Source: Krasilnikovozyma curviuscula
Lineage: Eukaryota; Basidiomycota; Tremellomycetes; Cystofilobasidiales; Mrakiaceae
Direction of reading: 5' to 3'
NCBI GenBank assembly: GCA_014825775.1
Contig: MVAQ01000043.1
Coordinates: 1-64,000, forward strand
Length of the DNA: 64,000 nt
The translations under genes and the position numbers were made by a program. The notes under the pieces were generated by a model, which was not told the DNA's origin, ran no database searches, and saw only the letters and a list, made by a program, of their open reading frames with translations. Positions within the stretch are counted from its first letter, which is position 1, and every line of letters begins with the position of its first letter. This document shows positions 25,783 to 37,746 of this stretch, piece by piece.

Positions 25783-28700
25783 ATGTCAGGAGCATACAGT
25801 AAAGGCACGAGGGTCTGGTAAGCAGCGTTCTACTGGAGCATTTGGATAAGCAGCTTCGTCTCGTCAGGAAACCTTGTCGCTGCGATCTGAGCTGGTCACT
25901 GACCTGCCTTCGCTTTATACCTTTCGAACAAACTTTGAATACTTTGGATTACAGGTTTCCAGATAAGGAAGCAGGTTGGATTTCAGGTGAAGTCACCTCG
26001 AAGGAAGTCGAGGGCGATACCGTGAAACTCACTTTCACAGACGAGAAGGGGAAGGTACGTATGAGTATACAAATACCTCTCGCTTGGTCTCTCTTCTGTA
26101 AAATATCAATCTGCATGCTAATTCTGCATCTTTTGGCTGCGTGTTAGGAAACGAATTTGACTTGTCCTCTAGAAAAACTCAATTCAACTAACGACGACCT
26201 CCCCCCGCTGAGAAACCCACCTCTTCTGGAATCACAAGAGGATCTGGCCAATTTGTCTAACTTGAACGAACCTTCAGGTGTGTCATCTCCAAGTTTTAGC
26301 AAAGATAGCAGGTTTAGATGTGAAGAGATTTTTTGCTGACCTTCGCCTGCGATATGCTCGCTCGTTTTTCAAATGCTAAGTACTTCACGCTATCTCCACT
26401 CGTTATGCACTGCATCTGCCTTATACCTACTCAGGGTAAGTGATTTGGTCTGTCAAAAGGCTAAAAACTCGCGATCTCACGCTTATACTTCATATTTCAC
26501 GTGTCGGCTATCCTTAGAATTGTGCTCATCGCCATCAACCCCTTCAGTCCGCTTTCCATATGTGAGTTGCGGGTTCATTCTCAAAGTCTTGTCTAACCTT
26601 AAATGATATTCTGATCATCTACTTTTGTCTATAGATGGTCCTGCTGATATCCAGGCGTATTCAGGAAGGAAGAAAGGAGAGTTGGAACCCCATCTGTGAG
26701 TTTGCGACTCTCCCACACTTTCAAACCTTTTTAAATGTCCTGAAATTATCAGAAACTAAAGCGTACGCTGACTCTTTTTCTTCTTGGCTCTTAGTTTCGC
26801 TATCGCTGAAGAGGCTATGGACTGCATGAGGCGAGGTCAAGGCGCAGGTGGGGACGTTAATGGTACTGCTGATCAGACAATCGTCGTCAGTGGAGAGAGG
26901 TGCGTTGTTTTCGCTTTTATATATATGTTTAACTGATCTTACGTGTCGTTGCTTCCTACTGCTACAGTGGTGCCGGTAAAACTGTCTCTGCCAAATTCAT
27001 CCTCCGATACTTCGCCACGGTAGACGATCCTTCCAAACCAGCTACCCGACGAAAAACTGCACCAGTGAAGGGGATACCCGCTGCTACTGGTAACAACGAT
27101 GATGCGATGATGAGCGAGACTGAACGTCAGATTCTGGCAACGAACCCTATCATGGAAGCCTTTGGTAACGCAAAGACTACGAGAAACGACAACAGTTCTA
27201 GATTCGGAAAGTACATTGAGGTCAGTATCTTGGTCTGATTGGTACAACTTTACAGCGCTTACTGAAATTGATTATTTTCCTACTCCCATAAGATTCTCTT
27301 TGACAAGGAGCACGAGATCGTTGGAGCTCGTGTTCGTACATATCTCTTGGAAAGATCTCGTCTTGTTTATCAGCCGGAGGTCGAACGTAACTACCACATC
27401 TTCTACCAGCTCTGTGCTGGCGCCCCGGCCAAGGAACGAAAAGATCTCGGACTCGACGTGGATACGACCAAGTTCTTCTATCTCAACCAAGGTGGGCCAT
27501 CCTCAACCCCAATAAATGGTGTGGATGATTCCAAGGAGTTCGAATTGACGCAAAAGGGTCTGAGTACTGTCGGAATCACAATTGAAAAACAGTGGCAGAT
27601 CTTCAGACTTCTCGCAGCGTTGCTTCACCTCGGTAATGTCAAAATTACCCAATCTCGAAACGACGCCATCATTGAAGATTCAGACCCAGCATTGATCCTT
27701 GCAACCGATCTCCTTGGACTCAGCCTTGCAGAGTTCAAGAAATGGACCGTCAAGAAACAGCTTGTCACTCGATCGGAAAAGATTGTGACGGCGTTGAACG
27801 CAGCTGGTGCTACAGTAGTCAGGGACTCAGTTGCCAAGTTCGTGTATGCTTGCATCTGGGAGTACTTAGTCTCTGTGATAAACGACAGTCTGCTAGGTGA
27901 AGGTGGGTCGGCTTTAGAGAAAGCGGAAAAGTTCATCGGTGTGCTCGACATCTGTAAGTCGTTCTTTCTCAGCAATACCAACACTACGCCTTCTTCTCAC
28001 ACTACTACTTTCCCAGACGGATTCGAGCACTTTAAAAAGAACTCGCTGGAACAATTCTTTATCAACTATGCGAACGAGAAGTTGCAGCAGGAAGTAAGTT
28101 CTTATTGTCTGCAAGCAGCTTTGCCATATCTTCTCGATACTCACTGTGGAAATTTCGGTCAGTTCAATGCCCATGTCTTCAAGCTGGAGCAGGAAGAATA
28201 CGTACGAGAGAAGATCAACTGGACATTCATCGACTTCTCGGACAATCAACCATGTATCGACATCATCGAAGGGAAACTTGGTGTTCTCTCTCTGCTCGAC
28301 GAAGAGTCTCGACTTCCAGCAGGTGCAGATTCGAGTTTCGTCACAAAGCTTCACACTCAACTGGGTCAACCTCAGTACAAAGATGTCTTCAAGAAGCCAA
28401 GATTTGGTGGAAACACGTTCACTGTAGCCCACTATGCCGTCGATGTCACCTACGAAGCCGAAGGGTTTATTGAGAAGAACAGAGATACTGTCCCTGACGA
28501 ACATCTGGCCCTTTTACTGGCTTCTTCTAACTCTTTCCTCAAGGAAGCAATTGAAGCTGCTCTCGCACCACCTGCTGCTGCTCCATCGCCTGCCCCAAAG
28601 TCTGAAGCACCTCCTTCGTCAGCTGCCTCTAAGCGATCAAGTGTGATGATGGAACCTACCTCCAGCAGAAGCGGCATTATGGCAATTTCATCATCGTCCG

Positions 28701-31700
28701 CTTCTTCTCTCACGGTAGCAAAGAAGGCCGGTGGCAGAAAACCAACCTTGGGATCCATCTTCAAAGGGTCTTTGATCAGTCTGATGGACACCATCAGCCA
28801 CACCAATGTTCACTACATCAGATGCATCAAACCCAACGAAGCAAAAGCGCCGTGGGTGTGGGATGCTCCACAAGTATTGGGTCAACTTCGAGCTTGCGGT
28901 GTTTTGGAAACTATCAGGATCAGTTGTGCCGGTTATCCTAGCAGATGGGCTTTCGAAGATTTTGCAGAAAGGTGAGTAATGGCTCATTATCATTCTTTCC
29001 TGTCTGCCAAACATAATGCTGATGCAGCTGCCGCTCTAATTGGTAGATACTACATGCTGGTCAACTCTAAAGTATGGAAAGAAGGTGCCATCAAAGAGCT
29101 TTGTTCTGCTATTCTAGAAGCAACGATTCACGAAGAAGACCGCTACCAGCTGGGCCTCACCAAGCTCTTCTTCAGAGCTGGTATGCTGGCGTATCTTGAA
29201 GGGCTGCGTGCTGACCGACTCAACCACCTCGTCACACTTGTTCAGAAGAACATCCGTAGGAGGCTCGTTCGAAAGCAGTATGTGGAGAAGCGAGCAGCCT
29301 CCGTGAGGATACAAGCGTGGTGGAGAGGTATTCAAGGACGGCGTCTAGCGAAGTCGATGATTAGAGATGCTGCTAGTATTAAGATCCAGAAGGTTGCCAG
29401 AGGATGGGTTCAGCGAAAGAGGTACTCCGAGATCAGACAATCTGTTGTTAAGATCCAGAGTGGTATGTCGTCTCACTCTCTCTATCATGTTGATGTACCC
29501 TTTGGCTTTTCCTGACATCTGAACACTTTTTTATATAGTAATGCGAGGCTCTAGGGCTAGATCTTTATTCAAGGAGCGTCGCATTCAGAGCTCCGCCATC
29601 AAATTGCAGAATCTTGCGCGAGGATGGTACGTCATGACAAGATTTATTCTTTTGAGCGATAACTCACTTTTTCTGCGCGTTTGGAAACTTAGCTTGTTAC
29701 GTTGCCAATTCAAGAAGGACGTGCGCAGTGTCGTCCACTTGCAGTCTTGTCGTCGTCGTGTGCTTGCCAAAAAGGAACTTAAGCACCTCAAAGCAGAAGC
29801 TCGATCAGTATCTAGATTCAAAGAAATCTCGTACACCCTGGAGAACAAAGTCATTGAACTCACTCAGACACTACAGAAGCGAACGGCCGAGAAGAAGGAG
29901 TTGCAGACAAAGTTCACTGAGCTGGAGGCATTGCAGGTCGCTTGGGCAGCCAAGCATGAAGAGTCTGAAGCTAAAGTGCGAGACCTCCGTACTGAACTCA
30001 AGAAGCCGACCGTTCCACTTCCTCAGCACGAAGAGATCCTTAAGTCGAAGACAGATTTGGAGGCACAGCTTGCAGAGTCCAAAGCTCTCGTGGGAAAGCA
30101 CGAGGCAGCCCTCTCTGCTCTTTCTGCAGATATTGAAAAGCAATCTCTGGTTGTAGAAGAACAAACCAAGGCACTGGAAGCTGCTTCTGCCAAATCTGTA
30201 ACTGAGGAATCTACCATCGCCGAACTCAAGGCGGAACTTTCGAACGTCAGAGACCAACTCAACAGGGCTAATGCCCTCCAAACCCTCACCCGAAATGCAC
30301 CAGCACCCAACTCACCGCCAATGATGTCTCCATCCAATGGCCTCAAGCCCCTCGAAAATGGATTGGAAGCCGCACGACTGGGCCTTGGCTCATCTGCTCG
30401 TCACAACCGCCGCCATAGCTCGGCGGGAGTGCTGTTAGGAGAAGTCCATGGCAATGGTGATCGAATGATGGATATGAAGAAGAGCCAATCTGCAACAAAC
30501 AGAGCTGTGTCAGTCGCCTACGGCCAAGATTCTATTCCTCGAATTAGAGATTCGAACGGCCTCCCAACGATGTACGACGATCCTTCCGAAGAGATTATCA
30601 AGATGCTCATCAACGAGGAGCGACTGGATGAAGACGTCCTTGGCAGTCTTATCCGTGGGCTCAAAATCCCAGTTCCAAGTCTCCAGAACCCATCGTCAGT
30701 CAAGGAAATCTTGTTCCCAGCTCACTTGATCAGCTTGACCACCAACGAGATGTGGAAGTACGGTTTGATTGCTGAGAGTGAACGCTTCTTGGCTAACGTC
30801 ATGCAAACAATCCAGCACCACGTCATGGTAAGTGTTGTGTCCACAGCTGTCTGCTCTTGGTTTCGGTTGGCTAATTCAGACTGCTTTCTTGCTTGTCTAT
30901 AACAGGGTTTTCACAACGAAGACGCAATCGTCCCTGGTGTCTTTTGGCTTTCTAACGTTCAGGAAATCCTCTCCTTTGTCTGCGTTGCTGAAAGCGACAT
31001 GCTCCAAGGCATCGGCCCAGGATCGGACGGTGCTGGAAGAGAATTTGAATGGTCGGACTATGAGAGGTTGGTCAACATCGTCAAACATGACCTTGACAGT
31101 CTGGAGTACAATATCTACCATACGTGGATGCAAGAGACCAAGAAGAAGCTCGCCAAGATGGTCATTCCTGCTCTTGTAGAGAGTCAGTCACTACCTGGAT
31201 TTATCACCAGCGATGGTAGCGGGAGGTTGTTCAACCGACTGTTACAGACAAATTCGACCCCAGCTTACAGTATGGATGACATTCTCAACCTCCTCAACAA
31301 AGTTTGGAAGGCTCTCAAAGGATATTTTATGGAAGATTCGGTGGTTCAACAGGTTGTGACAGAGGTTCTCAAATTGATTGGTGTGACCAGCTTCAATGAT
31401 CTCTTAATGCGAAGGAATTTCTGCTCATGGAAGAGAGGTACGACAATTTCGCTGTCCCGTTCCCGCTGCTCTTATTAACGTCGGATTTTGGCTTCACTCC
31501 CATTTCACAGCTATGCAGGCGAGTTCTGATAGGATAGAACCTTGAAGTGTTAGCACTGATGACTGTTTATTTACCTTTCAGATCCAATATAACATTACCA
31601 GGCTGGAGGAATGGTGCAAATCGCACGAAATTCCCGAAGGAACGCTCCAACTTGGTTTGTCTCCTTTTCTTCATCGCATCTAAATCTAAGACGACTGACT

Positions 31701-32272
31701 TCATCTTGATGCGCCTCGTCTCCCAGAGCACTTGATGCAAGCTACTAAGCTCCTACAGCTCAAGAAAGCATCTCTGCCTGATATCGAAATCATCTGTGAG
31801 TTGATAGTTATGTATTCCCAAGGAGTCAAAGCTGATCCGCATTTTGCATTAGACGACGTGTGTTGGATGCTGACACCGACACAAATTCAGAAACTGATAT
31901 CAAACTACTATGTTGCTGACTATGAAGTACGTCCAGCCATCGTGTAATGATGCAGCAGATCACTTTCCTAAACCATCTCTGTTACAGAACCCAATTTCTC
32001 CAGAGATCCTCAAAGCTGTCGCTTCAAGAGTAGTAGCCAACGACAGAAACGACCACTTGCTGCTTCCCCCTGAGGGAGAAGAGGCTGGTCCATACCAGCT
32101 GCCGTTACCAAGAGAGATTGTAGGGCTGGAGACATACTGTCCCGCATGGCTGAATGCTCCCCATCTCCGACGAGTGAGTAGACCGTTTGATATGCCTTTT
32201 GACTCCTTTATTTCCACCTTGCTGACGCATAGTCTATCGTCGCAGCTGGCTACGTTTGTAGCAAGCGATTAA
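25783..32272 (+). CDS. MYO2: class V myosin heavy chain
   Basis: Actin motor that carries vesicles and organelles to growth sites. Exon 1 ([12 protein letters not shown], from 25783) and the following exons form the SH3-like N-terminus. The motor has GESGAGKT (P-loop, about 26890-26990), [12 protein letters not shown] (switch I, about 27185-27220), [30 protein letters not shown] and [16 protein letters not shown]. Loop 2 holds a long Ala/Pro/Ser insert (about 28560-28720). IQ motifs follow (about 29225-29780), then a coiled coil (about 29810-30290), a Ser/Asn-rich linker and the DIL cargo domain (about 30580-32270) with QILSFVC-type and [10 protein letters not shown] segments. Ends LATFVASD. 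The combination of IQ repeats, coiled coil and DIL domain defines class V. Confidence 0.95.
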
Positions 32273-32394
32273 GCTGGTAGATTTAGAGAATGATCAACGT
32301 TAAATTTACGAATGTCGGATCTGACATCAGTTTCATGAGTCTCATATGTATGACTTTCACGTGCGCAGGGATAGATAGAGCAGACCATAAGCAT

Positions 32395-32410
32395 ATTATA
32401 GTACTATAAT
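32395..32410. repeat. 16-bp perfect palindrome in convergent spacer
   Basis: ATTATAGTACTATAAT reads the same on both strands. It overlaps the stop codon (32404-32406) of the minus-strand gene and lies 120 bases past the myosin stop. It may contribute to 3'-end formation on both strands. Confidence 0.6.
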
Positions 32411-35400
32411 CTTTTTCTACCCTGTGGGGTCTGAGAAGTTTTCATTCCACCAATGGCTCGCTCTAGCCCCTGCCCTAAGCTTTTCTTCTTTCGGCGTTGT
32501 TTCGTTAAAGTCGATCCCGCCTTCTTGTGGTTAGACTGTCGAGCATCTGTGTCCTCTTCTGAGTCATCATCGTCATCAGAATCATCAGAGTCTTCAGAGT
32601 CATCGTCGTCAGTATCAAAGGCTCCATCTGGTGACATGCCCACCTGCTCACGTCTTTTGAAGCCCGGTACGAAAGAGCGAAGAGTATCCACAATTCTTTT
32701 CTTTGGTGTCTGGTTTTGAGCGCTCTGCAGGAGATCGACGTTGATCTCAGAGAGCCTAGTGGTAATTGAAGGCCTGGGTTTCGAGGTAGACAGGCGGGGA
32801 GCGACTTCCCTTGGCGGCAAAGGTACGGCAGCTGATCTGACTGATCCACCAGTTGGAGTAACAAATGGATGAGACTGTTGCGATTCGTCCTGGGTATCAA
32901 CGAGATCCTGGATATGGACCAGAGTGTTGGCCTGGACTTCTTGCGGGATATCTGCTCATAGAGAATACGGTCAGACCCAAAGAAGATCGGGACACAAAAA
33001 GATGAATTGGCCATTCTTACTCTGCGAATTTTGGACCAGAACTATGCCGTTGCTGGGACCATCGTCGATAGACTGGGAAGACTGAACCTTGTAAGGTTTG
33101 ACAAGCTCTACACTTGAAGTTGCAGGAGGAGCCGGAGACGAAACGGGTTGGGGTTCCAGGCCAGCTTCAGCTACCTCTGGCTGTTCAGAAAGTTTAGAAT
33201 GAGACCCCGTCGAGGACTTGGTTTCAAGTTCAGGAGGTGGAGTAGAAGGAGGTGGTTGTGATGACTTCAGCTTCTTGGACCCTCTGGCTGCCTTTTGAGC
33301 CTCTGTCAAAGGTGGTCTCCCTCTTTTCCTTTTTGGTGGTTCTACTGGGGCTGGTGGGGGTGCTAAGTTATCCACTGCGACGACAATAGCAGTGCTGGGG
33401 CTACCATCTGAATCTCTCGGAGCAATTACACTAGCTTCAGCTTCAAGTTGAATCTGATTTATGGCTGGCACGGTTTCTGCTTCCAATGGAGCGTCGAAAC
33501 TACTCGTCTGTACCGTCTCTTGAGTTATTTCCTCCTGAGTCCCTTCACGAATTGTCTGGTCCGCGTTTGGATGAACTGCCTCTCGCTGATCTTCGCCTTC
33601 ACTCTCACCATCACTCTCTTCCACTACTGATGATGGTGGTATAGATTTTTGAGGTAAGATTTCCTCGCAAGAATCGTCAGAAGCGTTGTCGTTAATGTCT
33701 TCTGGTAATTCCATAACGTCTTCTTCTTCCACAACTTTCTGTCCCTCCAGAGCTGATGCTTTATCAACAACCTCGTTAGACGATGATCGGATGGAGGAGG
33801 ATGGGATTGGCGAGCTTGGACGTGTGTTGGAGCCATCTTTACCCATGTGAGCTTCATTATTTTCCTCGTCGCTGTCTTCAATGATATCCACCGGCATCTC
33901 AGGCACTGGAGCCATTTCAACATCCTCATGTGCCTCATGCTCTGTAGGCTGCACAGCATCGCCGTTGAGTAAAGAATGGATGGAGAGGACTTCGGGACTT
34001 TCAACACCAGTAGAAACCAAGTATTGTTGATGTTGTGGTTCTTCTTCCTCTCCATTTTCAGACAAAGATGAGGTAAAGTCTTCACCACTAAAGTGAGATG
34101 GCGGGAGAGTGCCATTTACGATTGCAAGGTCATCACTATCTCTTCGTCCACTGTCGGAGTGGTCGAAATCTTCAGAGTCTGATTCAGCTACTCCAGGAGG
34201 GTATAGCGAGCTATTTCCAAGGGCAAAGTCTTCATTGTCGGAGTCGTATTCGGGCTGGACATGTTTTCTTCTGGAATGAGGTGACGGTGATCGAGAAGGC
34301 GACGAGAACTGATCTCGGGCTAGAGAACTCTCCTCGTCGTCTTCATCTTCATCATCTTCTGAGTCGGAGTCGTCGTTACCACCAGCACTGCCAACCGGTG
34401 TCGAAATCTCTTTTCCTTTAACGTTGTCGACAAAAACAGAAGCGGAAGATTTGACGGCTGATGGAGCAGTTCGAGGAGCGGGAGCTTCATTTTCGTCCTC
34501 ATTGACTTCATCCTCATCCAAAGAATCAATGTTGCCTCTGATGGCTGCTAGTTGGCTCTTAGAAATGATTTCCTCTTCCTCATCTTGATCAGCTGTCTTC
34601 TCGAGACTCTCTTCTTCCGTTTCTTCCATTTCGCTTTGGTCTTCTTCCTGATCGACCACCAGAGAATGTTGAGATCCAGGAATGCCATTTTGTTCAGCAG
34701 TAGATTCTGGCCATTTTACACTTCTCATCTCTTCAGATGCAGATGGGGGCTCGTCCAACGAACCCAATGCGGTGTTGTGAGGAATCTGAAGATCGCGGAG
34801 AATGTTCGAGGGCGGTTGTGAGGGTGAAGGGACGAACGACTGAGAAGGAAAGGTAGCCAATGATGGAGAGGGTGTGCGGTTTGAACGAGATGATGGAGCT
34901 GGCTGAACAACAATTTTGGAAGACGAGGGACTGGGTGCTTGGACAGTTGGGGAATGAAGAATGGCCACGGGTGGTTTCTCAGCAGTTAGGGCTGCTGCGA
35001 CTTCAGGTTCTGCTGACATCTCTATATCATTATTTTCTCGCTCAGTGATAACCGGGGTTTTAGTGATATCTTCCTTTGGTCCTGCTGCAACTAAAAGCGA
35101 GGATTGGCCGAGTGGAGAGGGAACAATCACTCCATTCATACTTTTCCTGTTCCTCTTCCTTTTCTTCTCCTCAAGCTCTTCGCTCTGTCCCTCCAAAATT
35201 TTTGGTTCATTTGACTTCCTTCTTGAGTTCTTCGACTTCTTCGAGCCCATCACTTTTGGTATTGCTGCAAGGCCCTCGGCTAAGATCTGGGCTGCTGTTT
35301 TGGTGTAGAACCGAGAAGCTAACTTCACAGAGTCTGGTTGTGGTTGAGGTTGCGGTGGTGGTGAAGAGGTTGCGGAGGACGCGGCAGATCGTATGCTTTT

Positions 35401-36600
35401 GGGCTTCTTCCTCGCCCTCTTCTCCTCTCGCCTGGCAAGCTTCGCCTGTCTCTTGGAAGCTTCAGCAGCAAGCTGAGCAGTAGACTTCTCAAAAAAGCCC
35501 TCCTTGACCGATGAAGCTGAAGCAAGTGCTGTCACTGGGGGAGCATTGTCTGTGACAGCTGAAGGCTGAGGAAGCACAACGGCTGAATGCCTCTTATTCT
35601 TCCTCCTTTTCCTTTCACGAATTTCGACATCTTTTGAGGTGTCGCTATCACTTCGAGGCCTTTTGAGGGATTTTGGTTTTGAGGACGACGATGACTGAAG
35701 TTGAGTCGTAGACGGTGAAGGTGCCGTTGACGGGGTTTGCGAATCTGGGAGAATCCCAGAAGGCATCGTCGATGCAACTTTTGTGGTGGTGGAATCTGCT
35801 ATGGAGGAGGATGAGAAGTCGAGGTAGGATGCTGGTAGGAGGACCCTGAAGAAGAACTTGGGGGGTGCATTCTCTAGCGCCGCTTTGTAGGCGAAAGTTG
35901 CCCAATCCGACTCTACATGATTATCAAAGAAAAAGTTGATCAGTTTATAATCAACACTAAACAAGCGCCTTTCTCAACTGTCAAATGTCGACTTTGCGCC
36001 TGAGCAGTTCGGTCGAAGGAATTGCAAGCCCACAGCTTGGTGAAGCCTACGACAGACAAATCCCGAGCAAACCATTTAAATTTGCGTCCTACTCACCATC
36101 CTCTAGCTCTACCTCTCCATTGTCCACCAGTTCCCACACTCTCAGTCCCTCGAGAGGGCTGCGAGTACCCGCCACTATAGGCGGCAACTTGAGCTTTTGA
36201 TGCAAGAAAGTGACCACAAAATCGAGAGAGGCTGATGAAGCTGTACACAACAGATAGAATGGAAATCAGCAAGATCAGAATGGGCAAGTATTCGCAGGAA
36301 GCAAGTACCAGGAGCAACGTACGTTTAGCCAAGGTATAGAAAATTCTTCCTATTTGCGAGGAGACGTCGAACTGGAGCATGGTCGTCTGCTTCATGTTTG
36401 ACATGGCTGTGCTGTCCCACCGACCAAATGGCACGCTGGCCTTGAGAAACGCTACGTTGCTGCTGCCAGGGAAAATAGGCCCAAAATCTTGAGGTAGGGG
36501 GTAGGATCTAATTTGACGCCTCAGCACAGTCGACCTCGGTCGTCCTCAACGGTGGCTGAATTCAACTTTCAAGCCGGAAATCCATCAGGGCAGCAGACAT
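32404..36600 (-). CDS. large acidic, Ser-rich AT-hook protein of unknown function
   Basis: About 1,250 residues. I do not recognise the whole protein. The first 150 residues look folded (LENFGPIFPGSSNVAFLK, SQIGRIFYTLAKR, LPPIVAGTRSPLEGLRVWEL, SDWATFAYKAALENAPPK, FFFRVLLPASYLDF). Next are Lys/Arg-rich nuclear-type motifs (about 35580-35680, 35150-35250), then hundreds of residues of Glu/Asp/Ser-rich low complexity. An AT-hook-like PPKRKRGRPPLTEAQKAARG lies at about 33270-33340. The C-terminus has an Asp/Ser run (about 32540-32620) and a basic tail to RKRL. Inferred exons start 36567-36600 (MSAALMDFRLE), then ..36487, spliced at an AAG acceptor. A nuclear, DNA-associated role is inference from composition and the AT-hook only. 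Confidence 0.7.
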
Positions 36601-37255
36601 GGTGAATGGGTTGAGTAGTACAGGATCTAGCAGCAGGGTTAACCCAGTGTCTCCCATTACCGAGGATTCATCTGGCGCCCAGCTTCACCGCCATGATATC
36701 CCAGATTCACACGCAGCATTCGTGTGTCTGCAGTGCTCGACGACCTTGGTTGGTAGCTTTCATTTAACAATTACAGTTTGAACTTTCGTGAAGCTAGCTA
36801 AACTTTGTCCCCTTTGAAACACAGGCACTCGTCGATGAACTTGTCTCTAGAGCTTTCTCGGGCAGGGAGGGGAAGGCGTTCCTTCTCAACTCAACGATCA
36901 ACACCATTCAAGCGCCAGCAGAGGAAAGGGTCTTGCTTACTGGGGCTCATACAGTCGCAGACATCTCTTGTGCGACCTGCGCGGGTGCGTTCGGTGTTGA
37001 TCGCCGCCACCTCGGATCGTGTTATCTGATCTAAAGAGCTTCTCGCTGCTTTGAAATTATAGCTAAAGTGGGGTGGAAGTATCTGAAAGCTACTCAGGAA
37101 GCTCAGAAGTATAAAGAAGGGTAAGCGCCGTGTATTTCGTTCATCTCAATCTGACCGTTTCGTTAATGGCTCCTTTTCTCTTTGCCATTTCATCCAGGAA
37201 ATCCATTCTTGAGTCAGCTAGAGTAGTGAAAGAAAACGGCTGGTCGCTCTCGTGA
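36599..37255 (+). CDS. Yippee-like zinc-binding protein (Moh1/YPEL family)
   Basis: Yippee proteins are small, highly conserved and bind one zinc through two CXXC pairs. Here the first pair is CLQC (about 36728-36740). After an intron the family core follows: ALVDELVSRAFSGREGKAFL, NSTINTIQAPAEERVLLTGAHTVADISC, then CATCAG with the second pair (about 36975), and after another intron GWKYLKATQEAQKYKEGK and ILESARVVKENGW to the stop at 37255. Start ATG 36599 gives about 45 residues before the first CXXC. Function is unsettled in fungi; animal YPELs are linked to GID/CTLH E3 ligase and to cell division. Its ATG overlaps the ATG of the divergent gene. Confidence 0.88.
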
Positions 37256-37746
37256 CGGGACGCCTCTAGCCTTCTTTCGGTGCTTTCCACAGGCGGTAGC
37301 GATCACATCGCTGATCAAGACCAGCATATGATAACGATAACGACCCTTTCAGTTTCATCTACCTGTTCCGTACATTCTATCAATTGGTTGAGCCCACCTA
37401 CGGTTGAAACGTGTGCACAGCTTGCTAGCACTCGTCAGGTCGCAAAGGAGGATGGCAGCTGGTATTTGTTTATTGGGGTAATCAAAACGATTCGGTTGTT
37501 TTGTTTTATAAAACAAAGGCGGGTCTTGGGGTTTAAGAAAAGGGGACAAATACAGAAAAAAAGGTAATACATGAATGGCAGTGTGTCTTGTGTTGGAACT
37601 GACATGACAACTCCAGCCTGAACCAAGCCCAAGAGGAGATGAATTGCTTGAAGACAACAGAGGAAGAGAAGAAAGGGTTGCGTGAAGTCGTTGATATGGG
37701 TATCTACTAGCAGACGGCGATATCCTTCAGCGCGCTCAGACGACGT
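37256..37746. other. convergent spacer, Yippee / SKP1
   Basis: About 490 bases between two convergent genes, so it holds two 3' ends. It contains the AT-rich palindrome at 37500-37517. No gene seen. Confidence 0.5.
37500..37517. repeat. 18-bp perfect AT-rich palindrome
   Basis: TTTGTTTTATAAAACAAA is self-complementary over all 18 bases. It sits in the middle of the convergent spacer and may act in transcription termination on both strands. Confidence 0.6.

Noticed and set aside
27914..28504. 196-codon antisense frame in the myosin motor
   Set aside because: The plus strand is the conserved myosin motor; the antisense frame is a codon-bias shadow.
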